64,000 nucleotides of DNA from Phanerodontia chrysosporium (Eukaryota; Basidiomycota; Agaricomycetes; Polyporales; Phanerochaetaceae). Under the pieces are notes generated by a model. That model was not told the origin of the DNA. It saw only the letters and a program-made list of their open reading frames with translations, and did not search any database. This document shows, piece after piece, positions 37,733 through 48,971 of the stretch. Both the position numbers and the translations under genes were made by a program. Every line of letters begins with the position of its first letter. Within the stretch, counting starts at the first letter, position 1. The DNA is taken from positions 372,001 through 436,000 of the forward strand of contig MJGA01000011.1 of the NCBI GenBank assembly GCA_001910725.1. Reading direction: 5' to 3'.

Positions 37733-40700
37733 ATGGCGACGGACCCACTGGTAGTACGTCCCTCCGAAGCTTGCACCGCTGCCGAAAGCCCCTCCGAAGA
37801 GCCTGACGATGCTGCGACAACGTCAACAAGACCCGAGGTCGATTCTAGCCGGCTCCGTTTGCTGAAGACGTTCTCTCACCCCCTTTTCACAAGATTCTTC
37901 CAGATTCATGACCAGGAGCTCTCGAGGAGCCATCGACCGCGCGCGCCAACTCATGTCACTGTTGCAGCCTGCGGACGACATCAACCTCGTGTTCCAATAC
38001 GCGCTTTCGGAGCTGTTGCTCTCTCGATTCGAGCTTCTCGGTCAGCAGACAGACGTGGACGAGATCGTCAACTCCCTACACCATACACTCACACCTATAC
38101 CTGACAACACTAGCAGCCCAGAGTGGCAGCACCGCTGCCTTTGCCTGCAGTCCTTGGCGAAAGCACTGCATCACCGCTTCTGGATCACTGGTTCGCGTCA
38201 GGACTTGAGCGACTCTGTCGCCGTGGACGCGAAGCTCTGGCATTCCCGAACTTGTCCCGTGAGGAGCGTGCATCCGGGCTCACTGTCCTAGCCGCATCCC
38301 TTCTGAGCAGCGCCACGCAAACCTCTTCACCCGTCGAGCTCAGTCAATCCGTCGAGACTGCCCGTGAAGCCGTGTCTTGTTGCTCACTGGATTCCCCATT
38401 CCGTCCTGCAGCACTTGATGTGCTCTCTCTGTCCCTTCTCGCTCGGTACGAGCTGTGCGGCGCCGTGGCCGACTTGGACGCGGCTGTTACGTTTGCAAGG
38501 CAAGAGGTGTTCGTCTGCCCGTTGGGTCATCCTGGCCATATCCGCGCGCTGATCACTCTTTCGAACGCACTGTTGGCGCTATTCGAGCACACGGGAGAAC
38601 GAAAGATATCGCTGACTCGCTGACCCTCGCCAACAAGGCATACACGCACACGGACGTGGCGATGCCCGTCCGTTCGGCAGTCGCAGACATTCTGAGCCGT
38701 GCATGTCTTGCCGTCTTCGTACACGATGGCCACGGACCCATGCTGGAGTTAGCCGTCACTCACGGGGAGCAGGGGCTTCTGTCTCATCCTGCTGGACATC
38801 CAAAGCGTCCGCGCTCGTTAATGAATCTTGGAAATGCGAAGATGACGCGCTTCATAGTCAGCGGACGCCCAGAAGATATAGAAGATAGCATCGTCTCCCT
38901 CAGCGAAGCTGCCGAGTCATCGCACCCGCAGTCCCTTTTGCGCGTAGCGGCCCTGAACAAGCTCTCGAACGCGCTCCGCCACCGGTTTATGGCGCACGGG
39001 TCCCCAGCGGACCTCGAACAAAGCATATCGTACGGAAGAGAAGCATTGTCCGTTTGCAATGCACGCGCTCCGATACGCGCACTGGTCCTCAGCGGTCTGG
39101 GGTCGTCACTTGGGGAACGCCTGAGCTATTCCGGAGGCCATGGCGAAGATTTTGACTTGTGCATGGGATACTTCGGGGATGCTATCGAGTGCTGCACCTG
39201 CGCAAGAGGAGCTCCGCCATATCTCGAACGCAACGTCTCGTTCCTCAAGTTCGTCCATGGAGTCGGTAGCGTAGACATCCTGCAGAAGAGAAACTTGTTG
39301 CAGGGTGTTCTTGAAGACTGCCCTCCGAGGAGTCTCCATCGCCCGGCTGTCCTGGGCATTCTGGCAGCTCTCATGTCCGCGCAATATGAAGCCTGCGAGA
39401 GACCGGAAGATCTGCAGATGGTGACCACCGCCACGCAGACAGCACTTTCTCTGTGTTCCCCTGGTGCCCCCGCTCGCCTAGGCTTACTCCTTACCTTAGC
39501 GTCTGCCTTGTTCATCTCGTTCAAGACGACGAAGAATACAGAGGCTTTCACTCGATGCCTGAATATCCTGAACGCCGCTTTATCTCTCTGTTTGCCACAC
39601 CATCCTCTTCGTCATGAGCTCTTCATTCAATACGCGAAGCTCTTCACATCTCGCTTCGAACAGACGGCTGATCCAGAGGACGAACTCAAGTCAATCGACT
39701 ACCTGCAGGATGCACTCTCACTTTGCCCACGCACATCTCCTCTCCGCCCTTCGCTTGTTTATAACTTGGCGTTTAGCTTCACCAAACGCTTCAGTCGCAC
39801 GGAGCGAATGGACGACCTGGAACAAGCTGCTGAGTACAGTCAGGAGACGCTCACGTTGTACCCGCCTACACATCGTGTGCATGTGCAGGTTCTGTGCGAC
39901 CTGGGTCAACTTCTCGGCCAGCGGTTCATGGTGGCGAAGGATCTTGCCGACTTGGACAAGTCAATCGAATATTTCCAAGGAGCGCTGTCTTCTGCCGGAC
40001 CTGATCCTGCGTTCCGGATCAAGTTGCTGTCGGGACTGGTGAACACATTGCGCTTGCGCTACGAGGCGACGAAGGACGAGAAGGAGATCGAGAAGGGCAT
40101 TGAGCTCGCGCAGACATGCCTATCACTCTGTCCCCCGGGACATCGTAATCACGCCGACGTGCTAGGGCTTCTCGCCCAAAGCCAGCTCTCTCGATACCAA
40201 GTGCGCAAAGACTTGAAGGCACTGGAGCTTGGTATCGGCCACCTGCAAAGCGCCGTCGGGTCGTCCCCTAGTCAGACGTCGCCTTCAAGTCTCTCCTCCT
40301 TGACCATGTTGTCAGCCGCTCTTAAGGAGCGCTTCCAGGCGCGAGGCCAGCGGCAGGATCTCGAAAGATGCATCGAATATCTCCTCGATGTGCTCGTACA
40401 TCGACCGTTGGGCCATCCTGATCGTTCTCAGAGCGCCGTCGGTGGTCTTGCTTGGGCCTTCAAACAGCGGTACGAGCTGGAAGGGGTCTGCAAGATCTGA
40501 ATCAAGCCATCGACCTCCTGCGAGAGAGGGTTGAGATGCCCTGTGATCCAGACGAACCTGATTCTGGGCTTTCGTGGATGCTCGATCTAGTCACTTTATT
40601 GATTGATCGCGCCGAGCGTACACGCCGCGAAGACGACCTTCAGGAAAGTGTCCAACGCGGCTACGACGCGCTAGCAGTATGCCCGACAGGACATCATCTC

Positions 40701-42593
40701 CGGCGTCGCGTCCTGACTATCCTGTCGACGGCCCTAATCAGGCGCTTTCAACGCACAGTACGATCTGAGGACTTGGCGAAGACCATCGTACTGCTGCGAG
40801 AGGCGTTGTCGCTGGAGGAGGCAGGGTCACCCGGGCGCGTGCTGCTGCTCATGAACCTCTCTTCCGCTCTTGGACAGCAGCGGGGGATGGCGCGTGGCAC
40901 TGGTTGGACCGAAGAGATCATGCGCTGCAGCGAAGAAGCATACCTTTTGTGCCCACCCGGACACGCAGACCGTGTATCTGTCGTACACCACCTGGCAACA
41001 GTGTACCTCGAGCGATACCATGCGGACTACAGGAGAAAGATTGCGGATCTCAAAGATTTAGATCAAGCAATCGACTATTATCACGAATCCCTCTCCCTGT
41101 CCATAGAGAAATCGCCAGTCCACTTGCACCGAGTCAACGACCTTATCGGTGCTCTCTGTTCTCGATACGTCAGAGGTGGAAGGCTTGAAGATCTTGATGA
41201 GTGTCTCGACCGTGCTCAGATAGCGCTGGCAAACTGCCCACCTGGCCAACAGCATCCAGAACGCCAGCGCACGCTAGGCATTCTTGCCTTCGCTCTGTAT
41301 ATTAGATACCCTCGTACGAGGGATCAGGAAGATATTTTCAATACGATTCTCTGCCTGAAAGAGAGGTAGGTCATAATTGAGGATATCCGCAAAAGGTTGC
41401 TCACACGGCGATAGCGCGCTTTCAGAAACTGCTTCCAGCCTCCAGAGCCAACTCCGGTCAGCGATGCTATGGGCCTTAGTTGCACGTTCTGAAAACCACG
41501 ATTCCACAGCGCAGGCTTATCGAACCTCTCTCGAACTCTTGGAGCGACTTCTCATGGTCGCTCCGACTCTGGAGATGCAACACGAGTTGCTTGAGGAGCG
41601 GCTCTGGTCTCTGCCACTTGACGCTGCAGCGTATGCGATCAGCCAGGGCGACCTCGCGCTTGCAATAGAGATCCTCGAGCAGGGAAGAGCCCTTCTATGG
41701 TCGCAAGTCCGTCGTCTCCGGACTCCGCTCGACCACATGGCCGACGACGAGGCGCTGGCTCCCCTTCGCGACGCTTTCCTGGCGAAGAGTCGCGCGCTGG
41801 AAGCTATCGGTACTTCCGCAAACCCATTCCTATCTGCGGCAGCTGCAAACGAAGCTGCAGACCCATACGGGACAATGCTCGAGTCCAAACGGCGTCTATC
41901 TGCTGAGCTGCGCGAAATTATCGAGCACATTCGCACGAAGGTCCCGGACTTCCTGAGTCTTCCATCGTACGACAAGCTCAAGACGGTGTCTGCAGAAGGC
42001 CCCGTCGTCGTAGTCAACCATAGTAAATATCGATCAGACGCCATCATCATTGGCCCGGGCGACAGTCTTAGCTGCGTCGAGCTCTCGGACGAGTTTTACA
42101 TGCAGACAATCGACTTGGCAAACAACCTCTTAAAGGCGCGTCAGACGCTTCGCACGGCTCCCAAGAAGTATGATCAAGCTCTTCGCCGTGCGTTGGGTGA
42201 TCTGGGCGAACTCCTCGTTAGTCCGGTGCTAGAGAAACTCGGGGAACTCGGCGTCAAGCAAGGCTCGCGGATGTGGTGGTGCCTGACTTCGGTCGTCTCT
42301 GCGTTACCTGTGCATGCTGCTGGCCCCCTTCGAACATCAGGACCGAGGGTGTCCAAGAGCAACATCCATCTTTCGGACCTGTATATCCCGTCGTACACTC
42401 CGACTCTGACTGCACTCATTGAAGCCCGCTCAGTCGACCCCGGGCTAGATCGTCCTGAGAGCCACAGCCTTCTCGCGGTTGCCACACCCGACAAGTCACT
42501 CGCGGCTGTAGCGAGCGAGATCGACGTTCTGCGAGAACATTTTGGAGACGGGCTGACGCTCGCACTCGGCAATGGGTGCACTCGGGACGCGGT
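37733..42593 (+). pseudogene. TPR-CHAT protein copy 2, 5' part (split by retrotransposon)
   Basis: Paralogue of the gene at 2637-7652. The ATG at 37733 is followed by an acidic leader and then the same TPR-like repeats up to about 41365. An intron (41366-41414, GTAGGT...GATAG, 49 nt) leads into the linker with SLPLDAAAYAISQGDLALAIEILEQGRALLW, closely matching copy 1. The frame shifts four times, at about 37915 (one extra base), 38190, 38600 and 40475 (one missing base each), with conserved sequence on both sides each time. The gene then stops at 42593, where a Ty3/gypsy element begins, before the catalytic His and Cys. A truncated TPR product is possible; full CHAT activity is not, unless the element is excised or absent from another allele. 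Labelled pseudogene because of the insertion; the small indels may be assembly errors. Confidence 0.85.
42589..42593. repeat. Target site duplication (left)
   Basis: GCGGT, repeated exactly at 50694-50698 on the other side of the element. Joining the two sides with a single copy restores a continuous CHAT frame. Confidence 0.95.
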
Positions 42594-43193
42594 TATCACA
42601 AAAATGCGCTGCCCTAGCGCCTATACACCAAACCAACCAGCAATACTCACTGGCAAAGGTTTACTTGGACTACAAGGGGTGTAGCCAAGCTTGAAGACGA
42701 GGTATAGAGACTAGAGAGGTGAGATGCGATGAGATTGAAGCTGGGGAGGCACCCCCAGCCCTCAGGGTTTATATACATGTGCACCAGGTCCCCAGGGACC
42801 GGTGTTCAGGGTCCTAGCTATCTAATACCTACTACGCTATTGGCTAGTGCCCTACAGGCATTCCTACATTCTCCTACACGTTCCTAAATGTTCCTACGAT
42901 GTCCCAGAAACCTCCAGAACGTTCCAGCACTGTCCGGACCTGTCCAGAGACCTCCAGGGCTTTCTAGTCCATTCCGGAGTGTCTTGGCGCTTCCAGACCC
43001 TTGCCTGCTTCTAGACCTTCGACCATGTGACCCTGGGATACCGCACGTGTGCGCATCACGTGACCGCCGTATCACGTGACCAGCCCCGAGCCTAGGGCTG
43101 TCACTCCAGCGCTTCTGCATGTCACAGTTCGGAGTAATCGCTTCTGTCACCTGCTGCCCCTAACCCTAAGGGTTAAGACGAAAAACTGTGACA
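42594..43193 (-). repeat. 3' LTR (600 bp)
   Basis: Reads identical to 50094-50693 with a constant offset of 7,500. Ends on the element strand are TGTCAC...GTGATA, a near-perfect 6-bp inverted repeat. Contains the same TATA, predicted start and E-box elements as the 5' LTR. An 88-codon frame inside it is present in both LTRs and looks fortuitous. Confidence 0.97.
43055..43080. promoter_or_regulatory. Paired CACGTG (E-box) motifs in LTR U3
   Basis: ATCACGTGAC occurs twice, 16 bp apart (43055-43064 and 43071-43080), and again at +7500 in the other LTR. CACGTG is the core site of bHLH factors. Placement in U3 upstream of the TATA box suggests an enhancer role (inference). Confidence 0.5.
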
Positions 43194-43205
43194 TTACCCC
43201 CAATT
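43194..43205 (-). other. Polypurine tract
   Basis: On the element strand AATTGGGGGTAA abuts the 3' LTR start TGTCAC, the expected position for plus-strand DNA priming. Confidence 0.7.
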
Positions 43206-43228
43206 CTAGCTGAACCTCCTGGTGAAGC

Positions 43229-43660
43229 CTAAATACCAGTGGAGCCAAAACCATCGCTGCTGCGAATGGTTGAGTCGAGGCGAGAAACCGGAGTTGGTTC
43301 GGCGTAGGAGATTCTTTCGAGCACGAGTTGAGCGACACGATCACCCTTGTGGAATGTAAAGGTGTCGGGCGAGTTGTTGATGAGTAGAATTTTGAGCTCT
43401 CCTCGATAATCTCGGTCAATAACGCCTGCTCCTATGTCGATGCCTCTGAGGCTAAGGCCACTCCGTGGTGCGACTCGAGCGTAGGTACCTGGTGGAGTAC
43501 ACATTCGAAGGCCAGTTGGCGCTAGCTTGCGATCATGGGGCTTGAGCGTAAGGTCTTCCGTGATGAAAAGATCCAACCCTGCGCTTTCTGGCGAGCCACG
43601 TGAGGGAAGTTTTGCATCCTTGTTCATGAGCTCGACCTCGAACTGGTCGTCTGCTCCCCA
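43229..43660 (-). CDS. C-terminal dUTPase domain of Pol
   Basis: All five motifs of trimeric dUTPases are visible in order: SAGLDLF, PRSGLSLRG, GAGVIDRDYRGE, GDRVAQLVLER and the P-loop-like GFGSTG at the extreme C-terminus. It hydrolyses dUTP and so limits uracil in the element's cDNA (family knowledge). It is fused after the chromodomain, not placed between protease and RT as in some retroviruses, and it lies beyond the in-frame UGA. Whether it is made here depends on readthrough or on the stop being an error. dUTPase-bearing Ty3/gypsy elements have been reported in Phanerochaete. Confidence 0.92.
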   Translation of the reverse strand, partial: WGADDQFEVELMNKDAKLPSRGSPESAGLDLFITEDLTLKPHDRKLAPTGLRMCTPPGTYARVAPRSGLSLRGIDIGAGVIDRDYRGELKILLINNSPDTFTFHKGDRVAQLVLERISYAEPTPVSRLDSTIRSSDGFGSTGI

Positions 43661-46600
43661 AGATTGGAGTAGCGCGAGTTCGCGCACGAAAAACTCATCC
43701 TCCTCGTCGTGGTGGCGTTGCAGAAGGGAAATTGCCCTCGGCGCATCTGGGTATTTCTTGTGGAATTGTTTGACCTTCGCCATAGCGTGCTTGAGATTGG
43801 GCAAGTATTCCCATGTGTCGCTATGCTCATCGTAGCCTCTCCACCGTACTCGGTACATAACACGGCCTTTAGAGTCTGGCTGTGCATCTACGATCTGCTC
43901 GACCTCGTACTCCTCGTCATCACCCACACGAATGGGTGGTAGGGGTTTGCGCGTGCGATTGGCAACCTCATCCTCGACGTGCTTCGTGAGTTTGCTTGCG
44001 TGGAAGACCGGGTGAATCTTCACATGGGCTGGTAACTTCAGCTTGAAGGTGACCGGTCCCAGCTGTTCTACGATCTCGTAAGGGCCTACTCGCTTTGGTG
44101 CCAGTTTCTTGGAGGGAACCCGAAGGTTCAGATCCTTTGCGTCAAGCCAAACACGGTCTCCGACCTTGAACAAGGGTTCTGATTTACCCTGGTCGTAGTA
44201 CCACTTCATTCGCTCTGCAGCCAGCACGAGCGCGGCTTTCGCCTGATCTTGGGCCTCCTGTCTAAGCTTTGTCCAGTCGTCCAGTTCTGACAACCTTGTA
44301 ACACGGTCCTGCTCTGGGAACATGCGTGGATGACGGCCATATTCGACGAAGAATGGCGAGTTCTTGGTGCTTTCATGCGCCTGGTTATTGTACGCAAACT
44401 CGGCAGAGGGCAAAAGGTACGCCCAGTCGTCCTGCCTGAAGCTTGTGTAGCAGCGCAGATACTGCTCCAATGACTGATTAACTCACTCCGTCTGACCGTC
44501 CGCCTGAGGGTGAAACGCTGTAGTCATTGCTGACTTGGTTCCCAAGAGTCTGCACCATTCCTGGAAGAGTTTTGCGGCGAACTGCGTTCCTCTATCCGAA
44601 ATGATCTGTCTGGGTAGGCCGTGCAAAGGCCAAATACGCTCATAGAGCAAATTTCCCAGATCCTTGGCTGAAAACTCCTTGGTGATGGGGAGGAAATGTG
44701 CTCGCTTGGTTAAGCGGCAAACGACTACGAAGATAGCGTTGTAACCGTCCGACTCAGGCAAGTCCGTGATCATATCGCATGAGATTATCTCCCAGGGTTC
44801 CGACGGAACCTCGTTCGGTTGTAGCAGGCCAGCAGGCTTCTGGTTGACGTTTTTATGCGACTGGCAAACTTCGCAACCTGCGACGTACTTCTTGACATAA
44901 ACTGACATTCCAGGCCACCAGTAGTTGCGCGACAGCAACTCCAACGTCTTCCATCGTCCAGGGTGTCCAGCCCCAGGGAAGTCGTGGTGTAACTTGAGTA
45001 GATCCGCCCTAATCTTGTCGTCCTTGGGCACATACACCTTGCCTCGGTGCAGTAGTAGCCCGTCCTCGAGGTGCCATTCCGCTAAGTCCTTCCCGAACTC
45101 TCTTGGTCCTTTCAACATCAGGTCTTTGTACGACTTGGTGACTTCGTCGTCCAGCAGGGCTTTTCTGATCCTTTCTAGCAGTTTGCTATCGTCCACTATC
45201 GATGAATGGGTTGGTTGCATGGCTCGAATCGCGAAATATTCTGGCTTCAAAAGGACTTTTTCACGATTGTCGCAATCCACCCCCAATTCATGATCTGGCC
45301 TCCTGGACATTGGATCAGCCCGCTTCATCGTCTTTCCAGGCTTGTGCTCCAACTTGAAGTGGAAACGTGTGAGGAAAAGACTCCAACGTGCTTGGCGTCG
45401 CGTCAAGTCTTGCGCCTTGCGGAAATAGGTCAAATTCTGGTGATCTGACCATATGTCGAATGGTAGAGGGTGTCCCTCCAAGTGGTGGCGCCATTCCTTC
45501 AATGCGCGGATGATGGCTAGCATCTCCTTGTCGTATATCTCGTAGTTGCGCTCATGTATGCCTAGCGCCTTGGAGTAAAACGCGACAGGGTGCCAAAGGC
45601 CATCCTCGCCCAGTTGCTCAAGTACAGCCCCCGTAGCAAAGTCTGACGAATCGCATTCGAGCCTAAAAGGGTGCTCGTCGTCTGGAATCTTGAGAATAGG
45701 CGCAGTAGTGAACGCTCTTTTGAGTGTATCGAAGGCATCCTGCTGCTCAGGCCCCCATTCCCACTCTTTGCCTTTGCGGGTAAGCTCTGACAATGGGCGA
45801 ACAATCTTGCCAAAGTCTCGAATAAACCGTCGGTAGAAGTTAGCAAAACCCAGGAAGGCCTGGACATCTTTGACCCTTTTGGGTATGGGCCAAGATAAAA
45901 CGCCATCTACCTTCGATGGATCCATCCGAACCGACCCCTTGCTGATGATCATTCCGAGGTATTCAATGCTATCCGTCTCGAAGAAGCATTTTTCTGGCTT
46001 AGCGAACAGGTCGTTGTCGCGTAGCCGCTGCAATACCTCACGAACTAATCGCCGATGGTGGTCCAAGTCATTCGTGAAGATGAGAATGTCGTCTAGGTAG
46101 ACCATGACATGCCCTTCTCGAATCAGATCGTCGAGAATATGGTTCATCATGCGCTGAAAGGTTGCTGGTGCATTGCTGAGGCCGAAGAACATCACTGTAG
46201 GTTCGTATAAACCGAAAGGTGTGATGAAGGCCAGCTTCCACTCGTCTCCTTCCTTGATTCTGACGTTGTTATACCCCCATCTAAGGTCAATCTTGGTGTA
46301 TATACTAGCCTTAGATAGTCGATCTATAAGGTCTGAGATCTTGGGTATAGGGAAGCGGTCTTTCTTAACGACTTCGTTCAGCCTTCTGTAGTCCTGCACC
46401 AAGCGCAATGAACCGTCCTTCTTCTTCACGAAAAAGACTGGTGCTGCCAGCGGGGATTTACTCGGTCTGATGTATCCCTTGGCGAGATTCTCCTGAATCC
46501 ACTCGTCCAGAGAATTCCTCTCTTCTGGCGACAGCGAGTAATTACGAGCTGGTCGAGGTAGGGTAGCTCCGTCGATAAACTCGACAGCGTGGTCGTAAGG

Positions 46601-47388
46601 CTTTCGTACGGGTAACCGTTCGCTTGCACGCTTCGAAAACACGTCCCCATAGTCTTGATACTGTGCAGGGACAAGCTGCTCCCAGCCCTCGATTCCCTCC
46701 AGCGAACGAATACTGCACATCGCTGCGATCTTCCGGCAAGTTAATGCCAAAACGCGGCCATCTGGGGTGGAAGGGTCGACCCACTGGAGCCAAGGCTCCT
46801 CTTCCTCCTCCTCGAAGTCCTCATCCATAGGTTCTTCGAGCTCTGCTTGTGCTACTTGAGCCTTGTGGCTGGTAAAGCGACAAGAATCTGGGCATCTGGA
46901 GTACTTCCACTCGCCCTTATCCCAATCTATCTCAGGATTATGCTTCTTCAGGTAGCTAAAGCCGAGGAACATGTCCTTTCCACCCAGATCTGTAATGAGG
47001 CATGCTTGTCTGGAGATATGGTCCCCTACGGCTACGTCGAGCCAAGCGTACTCCTCAATACTGCCACACTTGTTCCTGGAGCCATCTGCGTTGTAAACGC
47101 GTATCTCCCTGGCCAGCTGGTTCGTCTTCAGCTTATGCTTCTTGACGAAGCGATGGCTAATGAACACAGCATAGGCCCCTGAATCAACCAGCGCGGTAGT
47201 CTGCACTCTGATTTCCTTACCCTGACTCAAAGTTACTGGAACGATAAAGCTCGATTTAGAGGGCAAACTAGAGACTTTTCTCGATTCCAAAACTGATCTA
47301 ATACATTCTACTGAGTCGGGAGGGTAAAGGAAATCTAAAAACGGACCAGATGTCGCAGACTCTACATTGGTCCCTGCAGAAAATCCTC
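43229..47388 (-). CDS. pol: Pol polyprotein: PR-RT-RH-IN-chromodomain-dUTPase, one in-frame stop
   Basis: The frame opens at about 47388, after a TGA, in the -1 frame relative to gag, overlaps the end of gag, and has no ATG near its start, so it is probably made by -1 frameshifting. Aspartic protease: LVDSGAYAVF. Reverse transcriptase: RLVQDYRRLNEV, KIDLRWGYNNVRI, VYLDDILIF. RNase H: LECDSSDFATGAVLEQ. Integrase: HHCC finger (HHDFPGAGH... CEVCQSHK) and the D,D-35-E core (CDMITD, ISDRGTQF, DGQTE). A TGA at 44483-44485 follows directly after the last catalytic Glu. Beyond it the same frame continues with the integrase C-terminal domain, a chromodomain (YEVEQIVDAQ... YRVRWRGYDEHSDTWEYL) and a dUTPase (next entry). 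Confidence 0.93.
44483..44485 (-). other. In-frame TGA stop inside integrase
   Basis: The only stop in an otherwise open pol frame. It sits right after QTE, the D,D-35-E glutamate, where related elements usually have an Arg codon. CGA to TGA is a single C-to-T change at a CpG. Downstream codons stay in the same frame. Confidence 0.85.
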
Positions 47389-48942
47389 ATCGTCTGAGAA
47401 CACCACGCGGTTAATCTTCTGCGCCTTCTCCTTCGAAGACGACTTCTTCTTTTGCTTGGTCTTGGGGGTATCTTCTTCTTCTGAGCTATCCGAGCTCGAC
47501 TCCTCGTCAGAGGCTACCTCCTGGAATCTCTCCGAGTCGCTGGCGTACACCTCGCGCACGCTGTTCTTCGTGTGGCGAGAGCCCTTATCCTTCTCCTTTC
47601 CCTTTGAAGGCGAACCCTTTGACGAACTGGCCACCGGTGCATTGGTGGTTTTACTCGACGACGTTGAAGAACCTGAGTTGTTCTTCTTCGATGGACACTC
47701 CTTGGCGATGTGGCCTTTGCCTCCACACTGGGCGCAGCAGCCTTTCTTCTTCGCCTCCTCGAACGACATGGCAACCTTCTGAACTTTGGCTGTCTTGCCT
47801 TTACCCTGGGCTGAGCCCTTCTTCAAGGCGTCGACATCCATAGCGTCAGGGTCTTTCGACGACTGAGGCTGTCCAGAGAGTACGGTGCCCGTCAAGAGAC
47901 GTTGATCCTGCAGAATCTCCTGAACATCCTTCAGCCAACCATCCCAGGTCGTAGCCCACTGAGCACGACCACGGGCTGCCAGTACATCGGCGGCGGCACG
48001 AGGGGTATGGGCATAGGCTTTGACCAACAGTTCCTCGTTGGAGAAGCCAGTTTGGCGAGCCAGCGAACGGAAACGAGCAGCAAACTCATTGAAAGTCTTC
48101 TCGTTCGTTCCTTTCTTGCTGACAAGCTGCTCAAACTCTGCCCTTGCCCTGTCCTTCTTGTCGGTCTGTTGGAATCCTTTCTGGAGTTCGTTCACAAAGT
48201 TGGTCCAAGTACCAAGGGGCTTTGAGTCTGCCACCTTGTCGAAGTACTCTTGCATGACCTTCTTTGCTGAACCTCGCAGGTAAGTCATCGCCGTCTCTAT
48301 CTTCTTTTCGTCGTCCATTACGCCACGGTGGCGCAACCAGAGTGCCATCGACTCGAGCCAGTCATCCAGCTTACTAGCCTTATCACCATTAAAGGTGTCA
48401 GGCTCCTTCATGGTAGGGAACAAAGACTGAGACAACCCAACGTTGCCTCCACTAGTGCCTTGCTGAACCAACACTTTCAAGCTCTCGTTCTCCTGCTTCA
48501 GCACCTGCATAGCGTTCTGCAAAACGCGATTTTGGTTCTGAGCCTCTGCTATCTGCGCAGACAAGTGCTGTCTAGTCTGCTCAAGAGTGTCTATCTGCTC
48601 CTGAAGTGTCTTGGCCTCGGTTTTGCGTTTGCGAAGGGCTTCCTTCAAGCGAAGGACTTCTGAACCCATTTCCGACCTTACTTGAGCTATTTCAGCCTTT
48701 ACCCAGTTACCCAGGCTGTCAACGAGGGCCTTAAAGTCGCCAGGAGTCAGTCCTTCCTGAGCGGCTTGTACCCATGACTGGCTGTACTCTTCGTAAGAGG
48801 TCGAAAGCGGCGCAGCGGCCAAAACTGGGGTAGGGCCTCCCTCAGCCATAGAGCCAAGTTCTAACGCTCCCCAAGGGTCCATGCCACTTGAACTCGAAGC
48901 AGAACGCAAACCAAAGTCAACAGGATTTGAATTGAGCGACAT
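47362..48942 (-). CDS. gag: Gag (nucleocapsid, CCHC zinc knuckle)
   Basis: 526 residues from the ATG at 48942 to TAG at 47362-47364. Residues about 90-160 form a coiled coil. Then comes a Ty3-type capsid region (KLDDWLESMALWLRH... AMTYLRGSAKKVMQEYF... FNEFAARFRSLARQTG). A CCHC knuckle C-x2-C-x4-H-x4-C (CCAQCGGKGHIAKEC) lies near residue 415, then a Ser/Lys/acid-rich tail. Assembles the virus-like particle and binds RNA. This ATG is the first ATG of the predicted transcript (see leader). Confidence 0.93.
   Translation of the reverse strand: MSLNSNPVDFGLRSASSSSGMDPWGALELGSMAEGGPTPVLAAAPLSTSYEEYSQSWVQAAQEGLTPGDFKALVDSLGNWVKAEIAQVRSEMGSEVLRLKEALRKRKTEAKTLQEQIDTLEQTRQHLSAQIAEAQNQNRVLQNAMQVLKQENESLKVLVQQGTSGGNVGLSQSLFPTMKEPDTFNGDKASKLDDWLESMALWLRHRGVMDDEKKIETAMTYLRGSAKKVMQEYFDKVADSKPLGTWTNFVNELQKGFQQTDKKDRARAEFEQLVSKKGTNEKTFNEFAARFRSLARQTGFSNEELLVKAYAHTPRAAADVLAARGRAQWATTWDGWLKDVQEILQDQRLLTGTVLSGQPQSSKDPDAMDVDALKKGSAQGKGKTAKVQKVAMSFEEAKKKGCCAQCGGKGHIAKECPSKKNNSGSSTSSSKTTNAPVASSSKGSPSKGKEKDKGSRHTKNSVREVYASDSERFQEVASDEESSSDSSEEEDTPKTKQKKKSSSKEKAQKINRVVFSDDEDFLQGPM
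47365..47388 (-). other. Gag/Pol -1 frameshift window
   Basis: The -1 frame is open only between a TGA upstream and the gag TAG downstream, about eight codons. It holds a run of four T (47380-47383) where a Phe codon TTT can slip back one base onto TTT. No classical XXXYYYZ heptamer is visible. Confidence 0.5.
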
Positions 48943-48971
48943 CTTGATTCAAAAACGCGCAGATACAAAAA

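Noticed and set aside
42884..43150. 88-codon frame inside each LTR
   Set aside because: It occurs identically in both LTRs only because they are duplicates. It lies in U3, has no family signal, and runs through E-box and repeat elements.
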